Below are positions 10,113 through 22,408 of a stretch of DNA of 64,000 nucleotides, piece by piece. The stretch is from positions 677,886 through 741,885 of the forward strand of contig BCKL01000005.1 in the NCBI GenBank assembly GCA_001600635.1, given 5' to 3'. This DNA is from Leucosporidium creatinivorum (lineage: Eukaryota > Basidiomycota > Microbotryomycetes > Leucosporidiales > Leucosporidiaceae). The position numbers were made by a program, and so were the translations under genes. The notes under the pieces were generated by a model. The model worked only from the letters and a program-made list of their open reading frames with translations, did not search any database and was not told the DNA's origin. Within the stretch, counting starts at the first letter, position 1; each line of letters starts with the position of its first letter.

Positions 10113-12909
10113 ATGTCTGGCTCGGGCTTCACTACAGAGGAGGAGTACATGGAGGAGGACTACGACGAGATTGCCATCATGTACGGCCCTTACAGCCCTC
10201 CTCACTATCTCCCTCAAGCGAGAGCCCTCCCCGTGCCCGAAGCTCCACCTGCCGCCAGCTCGAGCTCGGACAAGGGCAAAGGGAAGGCCAAGGAGGATGG
10301 AGCAGAGGAGCTCGATGCAGAGATCAAGGAGCGCAAGGAGGAGGAAAATACGCCCGAGCGACAAGCTAACAAGGAGCAGCTCACGAAGCTCGCCGCGGTA
10401 AGTCAGCTGCGGCGAACGAGGACTGGTCTGCGATGATATGGAGGCTAGGAGTAGTCTCAAGATACTGACGAGTCTGCTGCTGCCGCCCTACAGGTCGACG
10501 ACTTCACCGTCGAGTCCCTCTTCCGCAACGACCCCACGCCAACCGCCTCCCTTCCCACCTCGACCAAGCTCGTCAAGTCTCTCCACCTCCTCCAATCCAT
10601 GTTCCAACAGGCCAACCCCGACGCCCCCTACCCCGGCCTCGCCAGCGCCATCCCCTCGTTCGGCGGCGGAGGCTTCGGCGCTCGCACTCCCAGCCCTTTC
10701 CCTCTCGAGAACTACGCCAGCCTTCTCGAGCTCCTCGGTTCGGCGCTCCAAGACATCAACTCGAGCCCTCTCGCTTTCACCGGCGGCGCATCGTCCTCGT
10801 CCAAGGCCAAGAAGACGATCTGCGAGCTGCAGCTTGAGAGGGCTCGCCTCGCGTTGAACCCCGAGAAAGGTTGGGTCTCCCCTCCGACCGTCATGAACAA
10901 CTGGGGGACCGTAGCTCCTCCCACCGAGTTGACGAAGGAGGAGAAGCAAATGCTAGACCTCAGCCATCTCTACGCCGACCAAGCTCGCGCCGCTCTCCTC
11001 ATCCTTCGTCCTCCTCTCTTCCCTCCCTCCCCTCCCGCCAAGCCTTCCGCCAGCGTCCACCCCTCGACCTCCACCAACGGTCAAGGACCCTCTTCCTCCT
11101 CCACTCCCTCCTCCACCGCCTGCTACATCTGCCTCCTCCCGCCCGAGCTCCTCTCCCACATCTTCTCCCTCGCCCGCTCCCTCTCGGCCGAACGTCTCCC
11201 TCCCATCGGCGGAGCTGGTAGCATCGGAGGCTACCCCGGCGACCCTTACGACGACTATGGACCCATCCGTCCGAGCCAGGCTCGGCGTCGTCCGCCTGGC
11301 TCGTCGCCGCTCGAGGGATCGAGGAGCTCGGCGCAACGGTTCGCGTTGAACTTGGCCCTCGTGTGCCGAGATTGGCAGGCGCCGGCGAGGAGGATTGCGT
11401 TCAAGTCGCTCCATGTTAAGAAGACGGGGCAGGTCGAGAAGCTGTTGAAGCTGTTTGAGGAGAAGAGAGGTCGCCCTGTGGGGGAGGGCGAGGAAGGCGA
11501 GGAGGGAGGAGGACAAGAGGGTCTCGTGGGATGGGTGCGCAAGATTGATGCCAAGGTGGTCAAGACGCCCGACCTCGGTGCTGGCGCGTTGGGAGGGATC
11601 GGAGGAGGCCGAGCGCGAGGATACGCTCGCTTCGCTGCTGCGGGCATGGCTTGGGGAGTCGGAGGAAGCAACGGTGTCGGAAGTAGTGGAGCGGTAGCCA
11701 AGGCGTTGGAGCAGGAGGAGGAGACCCCCGCGGCGCTCTTCGCCAAGCTTGTCGGCAAGGCTCGCGGGTTAAAGCAGCTCGCCCTCTGCGTCGTCGGGAA
11801 CCCTTACTCGGTCGGCTTCGGCGGAAGGGCTACAATCGCCGAGTTTTTGGAGCCTGTGAGTTTACCGTTCTCTCGCTCCTCCTTCCCTTCGGCGCTCGCC
11901 GTTCTCTTCTCTCTCTGCGCTCGCTGACGAGTTGCTTATCGTCGTACAGCCCGTCCTCGCCGCTCTTTCGTCTCTCGCATCCCTCACGTCGCTCAATCTC
12001 GATTTCCCCATCGATTTTGAAGAGCTTGAAGTCGTCCTCCTCGGCCTCCCCGCTCTCGAGAAGCTCCGCCTGCAAGCCGTCGACTCGATTAGCGGATCGT
12101 CGGGCGTCGCCTCTTCCTCTCCTCACTCGGCCACTCGCCTTCGCAAGTTCACCATGGGCAACTCGCAGCAGTTCCGCGACCTCACCGCCATCACCGACGT
12201 CCAGCTCGCGTGGCTGCTCGACCCGAGTGCGAGCGCCGGCAACCTGCAGGAGGTCGACATCACTACCATGTCGAGCAACGCGCACTGGGGCGGCATTGGA
12301 GGAGCGAACCCTCCTCAGCCTCCTCCCTTCGCGTCGGGATTGGTGGCGGACCTGCTGCTGAGGACGGCGCCGAACTTGACCAAATTGGCGCTGAGGGACG
12401 TCTCGCTGGGCAATCCCGGGGTGAGCTTTCGGTCAAATAACTCTCGCAGAGCTCCTATTGACCTCTCTGCATATTTAGTCTCACGCTTCTTTCGGCAACG
12501 CGCCTCACAGTTCGTCTCTCTCCTTCCCTCGGCGAAGCTGACCCTCGCAAATTTTCCCTCAACAGACGGCAACTTCGACCATCTCCTCGCCCACTGCACC
12601 TCTCTCACCGACCTTACCCTCCTCTTTTGCTACACCGGCCCCGCCTTCCTCAATTCCCTCCGCTCGACCTCCTCCCTCACCTCTCTCATCCTCCTCGGCA
12701 CTCCCGAACACACGCGCGCCGAGGATCTCGCGTCCCGCCTCGAGGGTCCCGTCGATGGAGCTGAGCAGTTCAAGAAGCTAGAGAGGCTCATCGTCCAGGG
12801 AGCTTGGTATAGAGGTGTTCAGGGGGGCGGATGGTCCGGCTCGGCGGTGAGGAATCTGAAGGCGGTGGCCAAGACGAGGGGAATTTACTGCAGCTTTTCT
12901 AGTGGATAA
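10113..12909 (+). CDS. F-box-like protein with a leucine-rich C-terminal half
   Basis: Probably a substrate-recognition protein of an SCF ubiquitin ligase; this follows from architecture, not from a recognised orthologue. The N-terminus is acidic and basic low-complexity sequence. A helical region rich in Pro and Ala follows, then an F-box-like segment, CYICLLPPELLSHIFSLARS, continued after a disordered loop by LNLALVCRDWQAPARRIAFK. The second half has irregular leucine-rich repeats such as LTSLNLDFPIDFEELEVVL, LPALEKLRL and NLTKLALRDVSLGNPG. Introns lie near 10396-10494 and 11857-11949. Two more, at 12421-12478 (58 nt) and 12510-12565 (56 nt), flank a 31-nt exon. They are open in frame and their lengths sum to a multiple of three, so a single continuous frame hides them. 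Splicing gives the smoother sequence GSHASFGNAPHNGNFDHLL. Confidence 0.75.
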
Positions 12910-13050
12910 GACTAGCTTTTAGTGCCTCTTGGTACAGACTCCGAGCTCTACTGTAACCAGATAGCCTAATCTCGACAGTCTCGAGGACAGGCCTCAGCTG
13001 CGAAGCGAGCGCGCTCACCTCTTGATCTCCTTCGTCTCGCTTCGGCCACC

Positions 13051-14103
13051 ATGGCAGCCCCGCTGGACCGACAACAAGCTACACCTCTCACTCGCACGCT
13101 CACACCAGACTCCTCGAACCCCTCCGACTTCCTACTACTCACGACTGCACGCGCCTCGCCTCATCCGACGACCGCCGGCGCCCTTCCTCGCCCTCGCTTC
13201 CTCCCCATCCTAGTAGGTGCCGCTTTCCTCGACGCTGCCTGGACCCTATTCTATGCTGTACCTCTTGCTTGGGAGGCCAAGACCGGGCTCTGGGCAGCGG
13301 TCGCGGGGGTGTACAGGCCAGCACTCGTTCTCGCCGTCGTTACGAGCGTGAGGGTCAGAGAGCGGAGCGCGTGGATCTTGGCTCAATTGATGGTGAGGTC
13401 TAGCCCTCCTGTGCTGCAGCTGAAGCTGACCCACTCGCTCGTTCAACGCGCCTTCGCTTCTCGAGCAGCTGAGCGTCCTCGTCCTCTTGTACCACGTCAA
13501 CGAGCTCGTACAGTACAGCGGACCTTCAGCTCCTACATCACCACCAAAGAACCTCCCTACACCTCCCGCCAAACCTTCCAGCCGCTTCGCCTCCGCTCCC
13601 CCCTTCGGCTTCTCTGTGCTCCACTACCTCCTCTACGCCATCTTTGTCGGCATTCGGCGCAAACGGAACCCGTTCGTTGGGCGCCGAGGTGGATCAGTCG
13701 GCGGACGCCGGGCATCAGGATGGGGAGAGCAGAGATGGGAGGGGTACGAGGAGAGTGTTGCGGTACCGGGAGTGGAGGAGCTTCTGGCGGGTCAAGGGCA
13801 AGGAAGCAGCGATGAGGAGTTCGGCAATTCGGAGGAGGACGATGAGGACTTTGATGAGAGCTCTGAGGACGAGGACGATATTGTCGACATTCCTCGACCT
13901 TCACTCAGGAGTAGAAGGAGTACCGCCAGCTTCTTTGTCAACGGGGAGGGCGAGGGGAGCAGTCGGCCCCGAGGGGAGGCGAGTGGACTGCTGCCTCGCA
14001 GCGGTTCTCAATATGGCACAATCACTTCTCTGGGTGAGTAGGGGAGTCGTGTGAGCGCTGTGGGGGCTCTGCTAACATGTTCGATCTCGCAGCTGGAATC
14101 TGA
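13051..14103 (+). CDS. Unknown membrane protein with about four transmembrane helices
   Basis: No family is recognised. The start has a strong context (CCACCATGG). Three coding exons: the first ends before the GTGAGG donor near 13393, the second runs from about 13467 to the GTGAGT donor near 14034, and the third adds only AGI before the stop. Hydrophobic segments are FLPILVGAAFLDAAWTLFYA, WAAVAGVYRPALVLAVVTSV, WILAQLMLSVLVLLYHVNEL and FSVLHYLLYAIFVGI. The C-terminal half is hydrophilic, with a very acidic stretch of Glu/Asp/Ser (residues roughly 210-240), and is probably cytosolic. The gene converges on XRN1. Confidence 0.72.
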
Positions 14104-14362
14104 CGTGCTCGGTCCTCTCTCGTCGCTCGTTTCGCAATGCATCTGTCGTCGTTCAACCCTTTCAGAGTCCCAGTGCAGAGAGAGAGAGAGGCAGGGAGAG
14201 CAGCTTTCGCATGGGAGCACACAGTTTGTCACTTTGCTCGATTACTTGGAAGTTGCGCTACTTGAATGCTCGCTCGACCGAACCCTGGATCCTACGAATT
14301 TCGATATTGACTTGCACAAAGCTCCTTCCTACTCTCTCAAGCAACGACTAATAGCCAAGAGC

Positions 14363-17300
14363 CTAACCCTCTACAGGCGTAGCACTCGCACTTCCTCCGC
14401 GCGCCGCTGGCGGTCCTCCTCGTCCACCTCGAGGACCACCTCGTCCACCTCGGCCGCCCCTACCTCCCGCCTGAGTGAGGTGAGGAGGAGGGGGTACATT
14501 GACGCCGCTGCCGTTCGGGGTTCCCCTGAAGCCTCCTCTGAAGCCTCCTCGGTCGGCGGCAGTGTAGACGGGCTGAGGCGCCATCGCTCCCCGAGGGAAC
14601 TGGGGTCCGCCTCGGTGAGGGTGGGCGTGAGGGTGCATGCCTCCACGAGGGGGTGCTCCCGCTTGGTGATGTCCTCGGTGGACGTGAGGAGGCTGAGGAT
14701 GGTGAGGCTTGGCCGTTGCGGTGGTGGGGATGCCGAGCAGCTGGCCGAGCTGCTGCGCTTGCGAGAAGTTGTCGGGGGTAGACGAGTTGACGGGCTTGAC
14801 GGGAGCCTTGCCGCTCGCGACGGCGCCGTAGGCAGTCTGAGGCTCGACTGAGCGAGCAGGGTTGCGAAGAACTTGAACGCCGTTGCTGCGAAGGTCGGGA
14901 AGTCAGCTCGGCGCGAGTGTGGGTTCAGGGAGCGCTCATAACGCACTGGAGGCTACGTCCTCGACTGCTGGCGTTGGTCGCAGGAGCAGGGTGGAATCCT
15001 CCAGCGGGCAAACCGCGAGCTGGGAGGATGGCGGGTCCTCCTCGAGGGCCGCGCGTGAAGTGGGCGTTGCCGTTCGAGGCTCCGCGTCCACGAGTAGGGG
15101 TAACCGACGGAGGAGCTTGAGGACCGGTCGCGGTGGTGAATTGAGGATCGGTTAGGTTGAGGATGGTCGTGGGGCCGACGGTCGCTCCACGGTGAGGCGA
15201 GCAGCTGTAGGAGCCGAGGAGGGTCAGCCAGGCTCGAATCGAGAAAGAGCAGCAAGAAGCTCACCGATCACTGAGAGTCGAACCGCCGATGAACTGCACG
15301 TCGAAGACGACGTCGATGAAGCCAGACTGGATGCCGACGACGACTCCCTTGGCCGAGAGAGGGACGCTGCCAGCGTCGGTGACGGTGATGACTCGGTCGC
15401 CGAGCGCAAAGTGCTGGTCGCGAAGACGACTGGCCGAGTGAGCGGGCTTGAGGAGGGCGCTGCGAGGGATGCCCTTGATCACAGCCTGCTTGAGGTTGGC
15501 GATGACCTTCTGGCCGTTGAGCTGGTCGGCGAGCTTCTCGATGATGACAACGGCGTCCTGTAGAGTGAGGAGCGTGAGCGAGAGCTTGCAAGACAGCAGC
15601 GAGTCCAGCCTACCTTGTCGAGCTGCTCCGACCACAGCGGCACCTTCTCGAAGTCGCGCACACCCTTCTTCGAGATCCACTCCTTGATCTCCTTGACGCG
15701 CTCGTTGCAGTTCTCGCCAAAGAAGTCGGAGGCGCGAGTGAGGTCTGCGGAAGAGGACTCGATCAGCTCTCCTTCCTCGCCGAGACGAGCGACAGAGGCC
15801 AAGACTCACCACCGCGACGTCCATCGAGCGCGTCGATGATCTCGGGGAACTGGCTCCTGAACTCGAGGATGAGCTCGACGGCCTTGTTGCTGAACTCCCA
15901 TCCGCTGTCGCCCTTGCGCGAGTAGCCGAGGACCTTCTGGCTCTTCGCCTCGAACTTGAGGTTGAGGCCGACGTTGACCTTCTGGTCGCCGTTGGTGATC
16001 ATCATGCTCGAGGTAATCTTGGAGAGGGTGAGACCCGACATGGAAACTTGGCGACCGAGGGCGTGAGCGGGCGTGTAGTGCGCCTCGCCGGCGTTGGCAA
16101 CGCGAGTCCTGAAGGCGCGGTTCTCGATCTTGTCGTTGGGGAAGAACTGCATGGGAGCGAGCGAGTCAGCTCTGTGGCGCTCAGATGAGAAGTCCACAAC
16201 GCACGGCAATGCGAATTGCGAGGTTCTCATCGTCGTGGCCGACGACTTGAGCGGGCACTCCGTAGGCAGGAGCGCCGAGGAAGAAGACCTTGGCTCCCTC
16301 GGGGAACTCGAGCTCGACGGGGATGGCGGGTCGTTCCTGTAGAAGCGTCAAAGTCAGTCAAGTGGTCTCTGGAAGCGAGCGGCATCAACGCACCAAGTAG
16401 CGAACGTCCTCGTTGGAGACATCGGCGACAGTCGCCTGCACGGCGAACTCTTGCTCGCGCTCCTCGAACTCCTTAATGGTCGATCCATCGTCGAGACGAG
16501 CGATACCTGAGGGCAGCAGAGGGTTAGCGATACTTGAAGGGGAGCGACAAGCGAGGCGACCCACCCTTGAGCGTCTGAGCGTGCACGACGAGTCCAACGT
16601 GACCGATGATGACACCTTGCTTCTTGGAGTGAACAAACTCGAGGCGGTCGGCCGTCCTCTTCCACTGCATGACGGTGGGTCCCGAGTGAGGAGTGGAGCG
16701 AACCCTTCCGGCACCCTTGCCTCCAGGGATCTCCTCCACCTCGTAGCGGAAGAGCTCGTCCGAAACGGCGGTAACGAGGGCCTCCTGCAGGTAGGGGTAG
16801 CCGACGTAGATCCTCTTGCCGACGAGGAGGAGCGCGACATCCTCCGACTTGAGGCCGTCGTAGTTGTCCTCGATGCTGATGACCATGGTCTCCTTGCGCG
16901 AGTCCGACTGGAAGACGCTGACGCCGTGGAAGCCGAGCTGGCCGGTGAAGGGGATGGTGTGGAGGGAGGGGAAGCCCGAGATGGCGTCCTTGCCGAGCAA
17001 GACGCCGGGCATAAGACCCTTGACGAGCGTCAAGCCGCCCTCGAGAGTGGGGAGGTGGAAGGGCTCGAGCTTGGTGTGGCAGTGGTGGAGGTCGGGGAAG
17101 AAGCCGGGGAGCGACGAGGGGTAGGTCGACTCGTTCTTCTCGTCGTAGGTGAAGCGCCAGCTGTCGCCGAACTCGTTGCGACGGCGCTCCTCGTCGCTGA
17201 GGCGACCCTCGCGCGTCGCCATAGTCTTGAGTAGGCGCTTCTCGTCGATGAAGGGAATCTTGACGATGGCCTCCCAATCCTGCTTCTTGCCGTTGAGGTC

Positions 17301-19898
17301 CTGGATGAAGTCGACGGGGTAGAAGTCGATGATGGGCGAGGTGGGGTCGGAGAGGAGGTCGCGGAAGGCGAGAGGAATGTGGGAAGACGAGAGGTCGGGC
17401 AGAACTCCCATGAGCTGCTCGTAGGGATGGAAAGGCTTGCCGATGTCGAATTTGAACTCGTAGGAAGCGGCGTCCTTGAGATCTGCGCATCGAATCAGGG
17501 TGAGATTCGTTTCGAGATGGAAGGAGAAGCAGGCGAGGCCTACCAGAGATCTTGGGAGCGTAGTGGTAGTTGTAGAACCATCCCCACGAGGCAACTCCCG
17601 AGTAGTAGTAGTGCAGGACCCATTGGAGGCCCTCGATGTAGCGGTAGGCGAGGTTGTGAAGCGAGTCCTTATCGCTGAAGGGGAACTCGAGCTTCTCCTG
17701 TGAGGCGCAAGGGAGGGTCAGTCTCGCGCCTTCAGAAGCTCCTCGGTCTGCACGCACCCTGTAATAGTCATTCTTCCAGGTCGCCATCTTCTCCTCCAAC
17801 ACCTTGGCGTGCTCGGCCTCCCAATCATCCTCGTCAAAGTCCTTGGCCGTCTCGGCCTTCTCGTACTTCTTCAACACTCGACCGATAGCCTTCTGCCACT
17901 CGGCCTCTCCCTCCTTGGTCTCCTCCTCGGCGCTCTCCTCGCGCGCCATAGCCAGCATCTCCTCGTCGAAAGAAAGGACGATGAGGGCGTTTCCGTCGAC
18001 GTCGAACTCGTCGTAGGTGAGCTCGAGACGGAGCGCCTCGCCGAGATCGGAGAGGAAGCGACGGTCTCGGGCGGCGAGAGTCGCAGGGAGCTCGAGACGG
18101 GCGTTGGGAGAGAGGGCGGTGAGGTTCTCGTTGACGAAAGTCTTGACGAGACCGAAAAGGCGGCGCTGCTCCTTGGTGAGGACTGGGGTGAAGGAAGGTC
18201 AGCGGGAAGAAGAAGCGCAGGAGAGTCTATGTGCTCACTAAGCTTGTTGCGAGCGCGGGCCTTCTCCATAGCGTCCGAGGGCTTGCTCTGCTTGCCCTTG
18301 AACCAATTCGAGTCGGCGAACTCGTCCTCAAAGTGCTCGGTCTCGAATACGGTGAGCTCGTCGAGGACGAGCTGGAGACGCTTGACGTTGAGTACACCGT
18401 GCTCGTTGAGGTATCCGCCTATATCGGAAGCGGGGTCAGCCTCCTCCTTTTCTCTTCTCCCCGAGTCGACTCACCAGCGACGGGCAGGATCCTCTTGTAG
18501 ATTTCGAAGAGCCGTCCGAGGGCTCCTTCATTGATGTGCAGCCCGGGTAGATGGGGCAGGAAGTCGTTACCGACGAAAATGTTGAGTAGGATGAAGTCGT
18601 CGATGATACGTTCGAGGTCATATTCGAAAGGAAGGGGCGGCGAGGCGACCTTGAGGGATGAGAACTCGAGGTCGAGGTACTCGCGGAAGAGCGAGAGGTG
18701 CATGAGGAAGAAGTTTTGGGTCTCCAAGCTGCGATGAGATGAAGAACGAGTCAGCTCGAGCGTTCATCCGCGTCGACCGAGCGCCGAGATCGAGCTCACC
18801 CCTTTGCCTTGCCCTTCTGAGGGCCAAACTTGACTTCTTCTCGGAGGAGACAGAAGTGGGGGTCATGACTCAGTAGTCCGAGCATGATCAGGTCGGCGTC
18901 GAGGCCGTAGAGACAGTGCCGAACGTTGGCGTCGTAGTCGGGTTGAGCCTTCTTGAGGCGAATGTACTCCATGATCTTGTGCTCTCCTTCTCCAGGGACC
19001 TGTAAAGCGAGGTCAGCAGTTGTTCCCGCCCATCTGTACTCCTGCAACTCACCTCGTGTCCCGACAGCACGATCTCGACTCCACGCCAGTCTGCGTCCTC
19101 CGAGACCTTCTTCGCGATGAAGTACTTGAGTTGCTCCGACAACCTCGCCATGAAGGGAGTTCCTGTCGTAGACGGGTCAGCTCAGTAGTTCCACAGCGCT
19201 GCAGAGACAACTCACCGGGCGTAATACAGTTGGAATCGAAGCCGTCTCCCTCGGGGATGTCCTCGCCCTTGGCCCTCGCCTTGTCGACCGTCTCCTTCAT
19301 CTCCTTGGCGGTCCTGAAGCGCCTACTACGCTGCTGGTTCATCTTGGCGCGAGGCGCGACTCCATCGACAGCGAGGAAGAAGAGCTTCTGGGGTTTGATG
19401 ACGCTGAAGAGGTGCGAGATGTAGGCAAAGACGGCAAGGAAGATGGCCTCCTCGGTGATGCGAAACGACGCGTCGTTGTCGTTCGGATGGGAGCAGTTGT
19501 GGATGATACCATTCATGTCCAGGTCTGTTGGCAAGGCGAGCGGTGAGCGACGAGCGGGGAGGTCAGAGATCAGCTCGTTCTGCAGCGATTGAGCGCTACG
19601 ACGACGTACAGAGAGCATCGAATTCGGGAATGCGGTTCTCCTGGATCAGCTGCGAGATGAGAGGATACCGCTCCCTGTAGAACAAGCTGAGTTAGCTCTC
19701 CGCTGAGGATCGAACGAGACGGTGGCGGGGACACGCACGACATGAAGCGGAAGAACTGCAGTAGGAGAGTATCGGGCGTTAGCTAGCAATCTTGGCCACC
19801 TCTGGAGACCAGCAGCGCACCTTGGGAATTCCTGCAGGGAGCAATCCGAGTCAGTTGAACGCGCGTCGTTGGCAGGCGGTGAGGAGCTGCTCACCCAT
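14363..19898 (-). CDS. XRN1: 5'-3' exoribonuclease 1 (cytoplasmic mRNA decay)
   Basis: XRN1 degrades decapped mRNA from its 5' end in the cytoplasm. The protein starts [20 protein letters not shown] and continues [19 protein letters not shown], which is XRN1-like rather than the nuclear XRN2/Rat1 type. Conserved nuclease blocks follow: [56 protein letters not shown] and [19 protein letters not shown]. Next come the large middle domain ([20 protein letters not shown]) and the SH3-like and PAZ-like C-terminal regions, ending in an RGG-rich tail. I estimate about 1,450 residues. The 5' end is cut into tiny pieces: 4 coding nt at 19898-19895, then exons of 11 nt (19831-19821) and 17 nt (19755-19739). 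About a dozen or more further short introns follow. Confidence 0.95.
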
Positions 19899-20370
19899 AG
19901 TGCTAGTGTGTTACGAGGCTCGTGTAGTAGAAAAGAGAGTGATATCTGAAGACGAAATACAACAGTTGCCAGGCCAGCCGAGTCGAAACGGGGGAAGCGA
20001 GGTATTGGTTGAAGGAGAAGGGGGAGAGCGCTGGAGAGCGACAGGACTTGAGTCCTCAGAAATGGCCAAATATCGGTAAAGTTACTATGAGTAGGAAGCA
20101 GAGAGCTTGTTCGGTGTACTATAGCTTCTGCAGCCTCCAGCGATGCCCTGTTAGCGTTCCAGGGGCCGTGAGCTTTGCGCCGAGCCGCCGAAGGCCTCTT
20201 GCTCCCTCGCTCAGCTTCCAGTGTTCTGCAGGCGCTCAAACATCGCTCTCAGCACTATAAGCTCTCTCTGAGCTCGCTGCGACCGGCCTACTACTGAAGC
20301 ACAAAGCTCAATCGTTACAACAGCCTTCCGCCGAGATCCCCGAGAATGTCCATGCTCTGCCTTCTCTTCC
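19899..20370. other. Intergenic region between XRN1 and the GT71 gene
   Basis: About 470 bp between two minus-strand genes: the XRN1 promoter plus the 3' end of the mannosyltransferase. Nothing else is recognised. It is somewhat richer in A/T than flanking coding sequence around 19900-20110. Confidence 0.4.
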
Positions 20371-22408
20371 TCATCTGAACCCATGACCATTGGCCTTCCC
20401 GCCTGCCTTGTAGAAAGCAGCCTCAAAATCTTTGAGCACCGAATCCTCCTCCCACGGCACCACCTCCATTGCCGCCGCCTCATATCCCAGATCGCCGACG
20501 GCACTCGTCGGTCCACACTGCTCCGTCCTCGGCACCTCCAACTCCTCGCCATCAATCCTCCCAGCCAGTTCTTCATCCGTCCATCTTGGGTCGGTCCACT
20601 TGGTTTCGACGCAAAGGACATAAGCCGATCCTCGGTGACCCTGATGGAAGTGAGTGTTGAGGCCTCGCTCGAGGGCGGCGCGTTTGCGGATGTGAGGAGG
20701 AGCGGGGAGGAGGGCGAGACCGAGGGAGTTGGCGTTGGCGAGGTGGTCGGCTGAGGTGGCGAACTCGCTGGCGGAGGAGGGGGAGAAGGCCGAGACGAGG
20801 GGGAGGCGAGGGAGGGAGAGTTGGCGAGTTCGGCCCCAGGTTCCACCCGAGTTGAAGTTGCTGTGGAGGAGTAAAGGTCAGTTAAATGTTCGGGCAAGGC
20901 GTGATCGGGTCACGACTGAAGCTGAGGAGCTCACCCTGCGATCCGCTTGAGGAGATTGGCGTGAACGAATCGAGGCTCGCCTCGCTCGTTACTCTGTAGC
21001 ATAGTATGCCCGCAGAACTCGCCCTTCTTATCGTCTCCGAGCTCCGCCTCATTCTTCCAGGATGCCGAAGCGATGGTTCGACCGGGGACGGCCCAGCGCT
21101 TGCGAAGAGCCAGGAAAGCGTAGCCTGCAAGAGCGAAGGATCAGCCCTCGCTCGAACACTGACGAATGGCTGACGAAGCTCACGAAAGAGATCCTTGTCT
21201 CCGTCTGATATTCTGAACCAGAAAGGCCAGTCCTGCAGCATGTGCTCGACGAGGAGAAGAGCGTCGAGGTGTCGTCGCTTGTCGATGAGGATCTGACCCG
21301 ACTCCATCGTCCACTCGTCTCGACACTGAACGCCGAGGATGCGCCAGATGGCGTTCTCCGGTCCGTCCTTCCAGAAATCCGGAAAGAACATTGCGCCGAG
21401 CTCCTTGAAGCCCTTCGACTCGAACAAGCTCTCGACCGAGCTCGTTGGGATGGAGTCCGAGTCGAGGTAGAGAAGCTCGTCGAACGAGCTCTGCACTAAA
21501 GCAGCTCCCTTGATGTGGAACGACTTGGTACGAGAGTGGTCCTCGCCCTTGTCAATTCCGTCGACTGTTCGAACGACGGCGTTGAGAGATTTGAGGGTAT
21601 CGAGGTGCTCGTTGGCGGGGGTTTCGGAGGAGAAGTGGAAGACTTCGGCGGGGAGGGTGGAGCCATACGAGCGAAGGAGACGAAGGGAGACGATTGCGCG
21701 CGAGACGGTGTCCTGCCAAAGCCGAGGTGTCAGCCTGTGAACGCCGAGCTGCCGAAGGTGCAGACTGACGGCGTTACCAGCGGTAAAGACGATACCTCGC
21801 TTCCTTTCCTTTGCACTCTCATCGAACCTGCCCCCCTTCTCGGCCTTCTTCAGCACCTCCGCCATGCCCTCTCGCAGCTCACGAACGCGGTCCTCGCTCA
21901 GCTGCTCCCATGTCTCCCTCGAGTTGCGCTCGTGTACGACGTTGACGGTCCTGAGTACAGAGGGGTTGCCGCACGTCTGATTGTTGAACCTCGTCCAGTT
22001 GCCATGTGAGCTGGACGGCGCGTCGAGCCAAGCGAAGAGTCGTGAGGAGAGCGAGGCGTCAGCCGGGAGAGCTGGCGAAGGGGAGGTCCAGATTTGATCT
22101 TCGAGGACCGTAGTGGTGAGCCTGTTGCAAGGCAGCGGCTCGACGAAAGGAAGGAAGACGGGCGGTTCGAGTTCGGGCGCTGGTGTCGAAGCGGGCGCGA
22201 GGGCGTCGACGATGGAGGATGGTTCTACGGGTAGGTCGGTAGTGGTGGTGATAAGCTCCTGCTGCTGCTGTACGTCGGCATCTCGAGGCGTCGATCTGGT
22301 CGTCCAGAGAAGCGCGAGCAGGACGAGGGGTATGAGGAGCAGCAGCCGCCGGTTGAGACCTGGCCGAGGTGCCCCTCCACCACCAGGTAGCAGCTGGTAC
22401 GCCGCCAT
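20371..22408 (-). CDS. GT71 mannosyltransferase, type II Golgi membrane protein (MNN1/MNN2/CMT1-like)
   Basis: GT71 enzymes transfer mannose from GDP-mannose onto glycoproteins or capsule and cell-wall glycans in the Golgi lumen. A short cytosolic N-terminus is followed by one signal anchor (RRLLLLIPLVLLALLW) and a Ser/Pro/Thr stem. The catalytic domain has KRGIVFTAGNADTVSRAIVS, the metal-binding DXD motif in LLYLDSDSIPTSSVESLFES, and the family block MFFPDFWKDGPENAIWRILG. The intron at 21769-21713 (57 nt, GTCAGT to GGCAG) is stop-free and a multiple of three; splicing it restores the family sequence between TAGNA and DTVSRA. Two later introns precede the exons with GEFCGHTMLQSNERGEPRFV and GGTWGRTRQ. 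It ends YKAGGKANGHGFR. The linkage made cannot be told from sequence. Confidence 0.85.

Noticed and set aside
9714-10436. N-terminal extension of the F-box-like gene from 9714
   Set aside because: The added part is antisense to SPF45 coding sequence and low in complexity; the ATG at 10113 is a better start.
14175-14192. GA-rich repeat as a possible mobile-element trace
   Set aside because: It is a short simple repeat with no flanking duplications or coding remnants.
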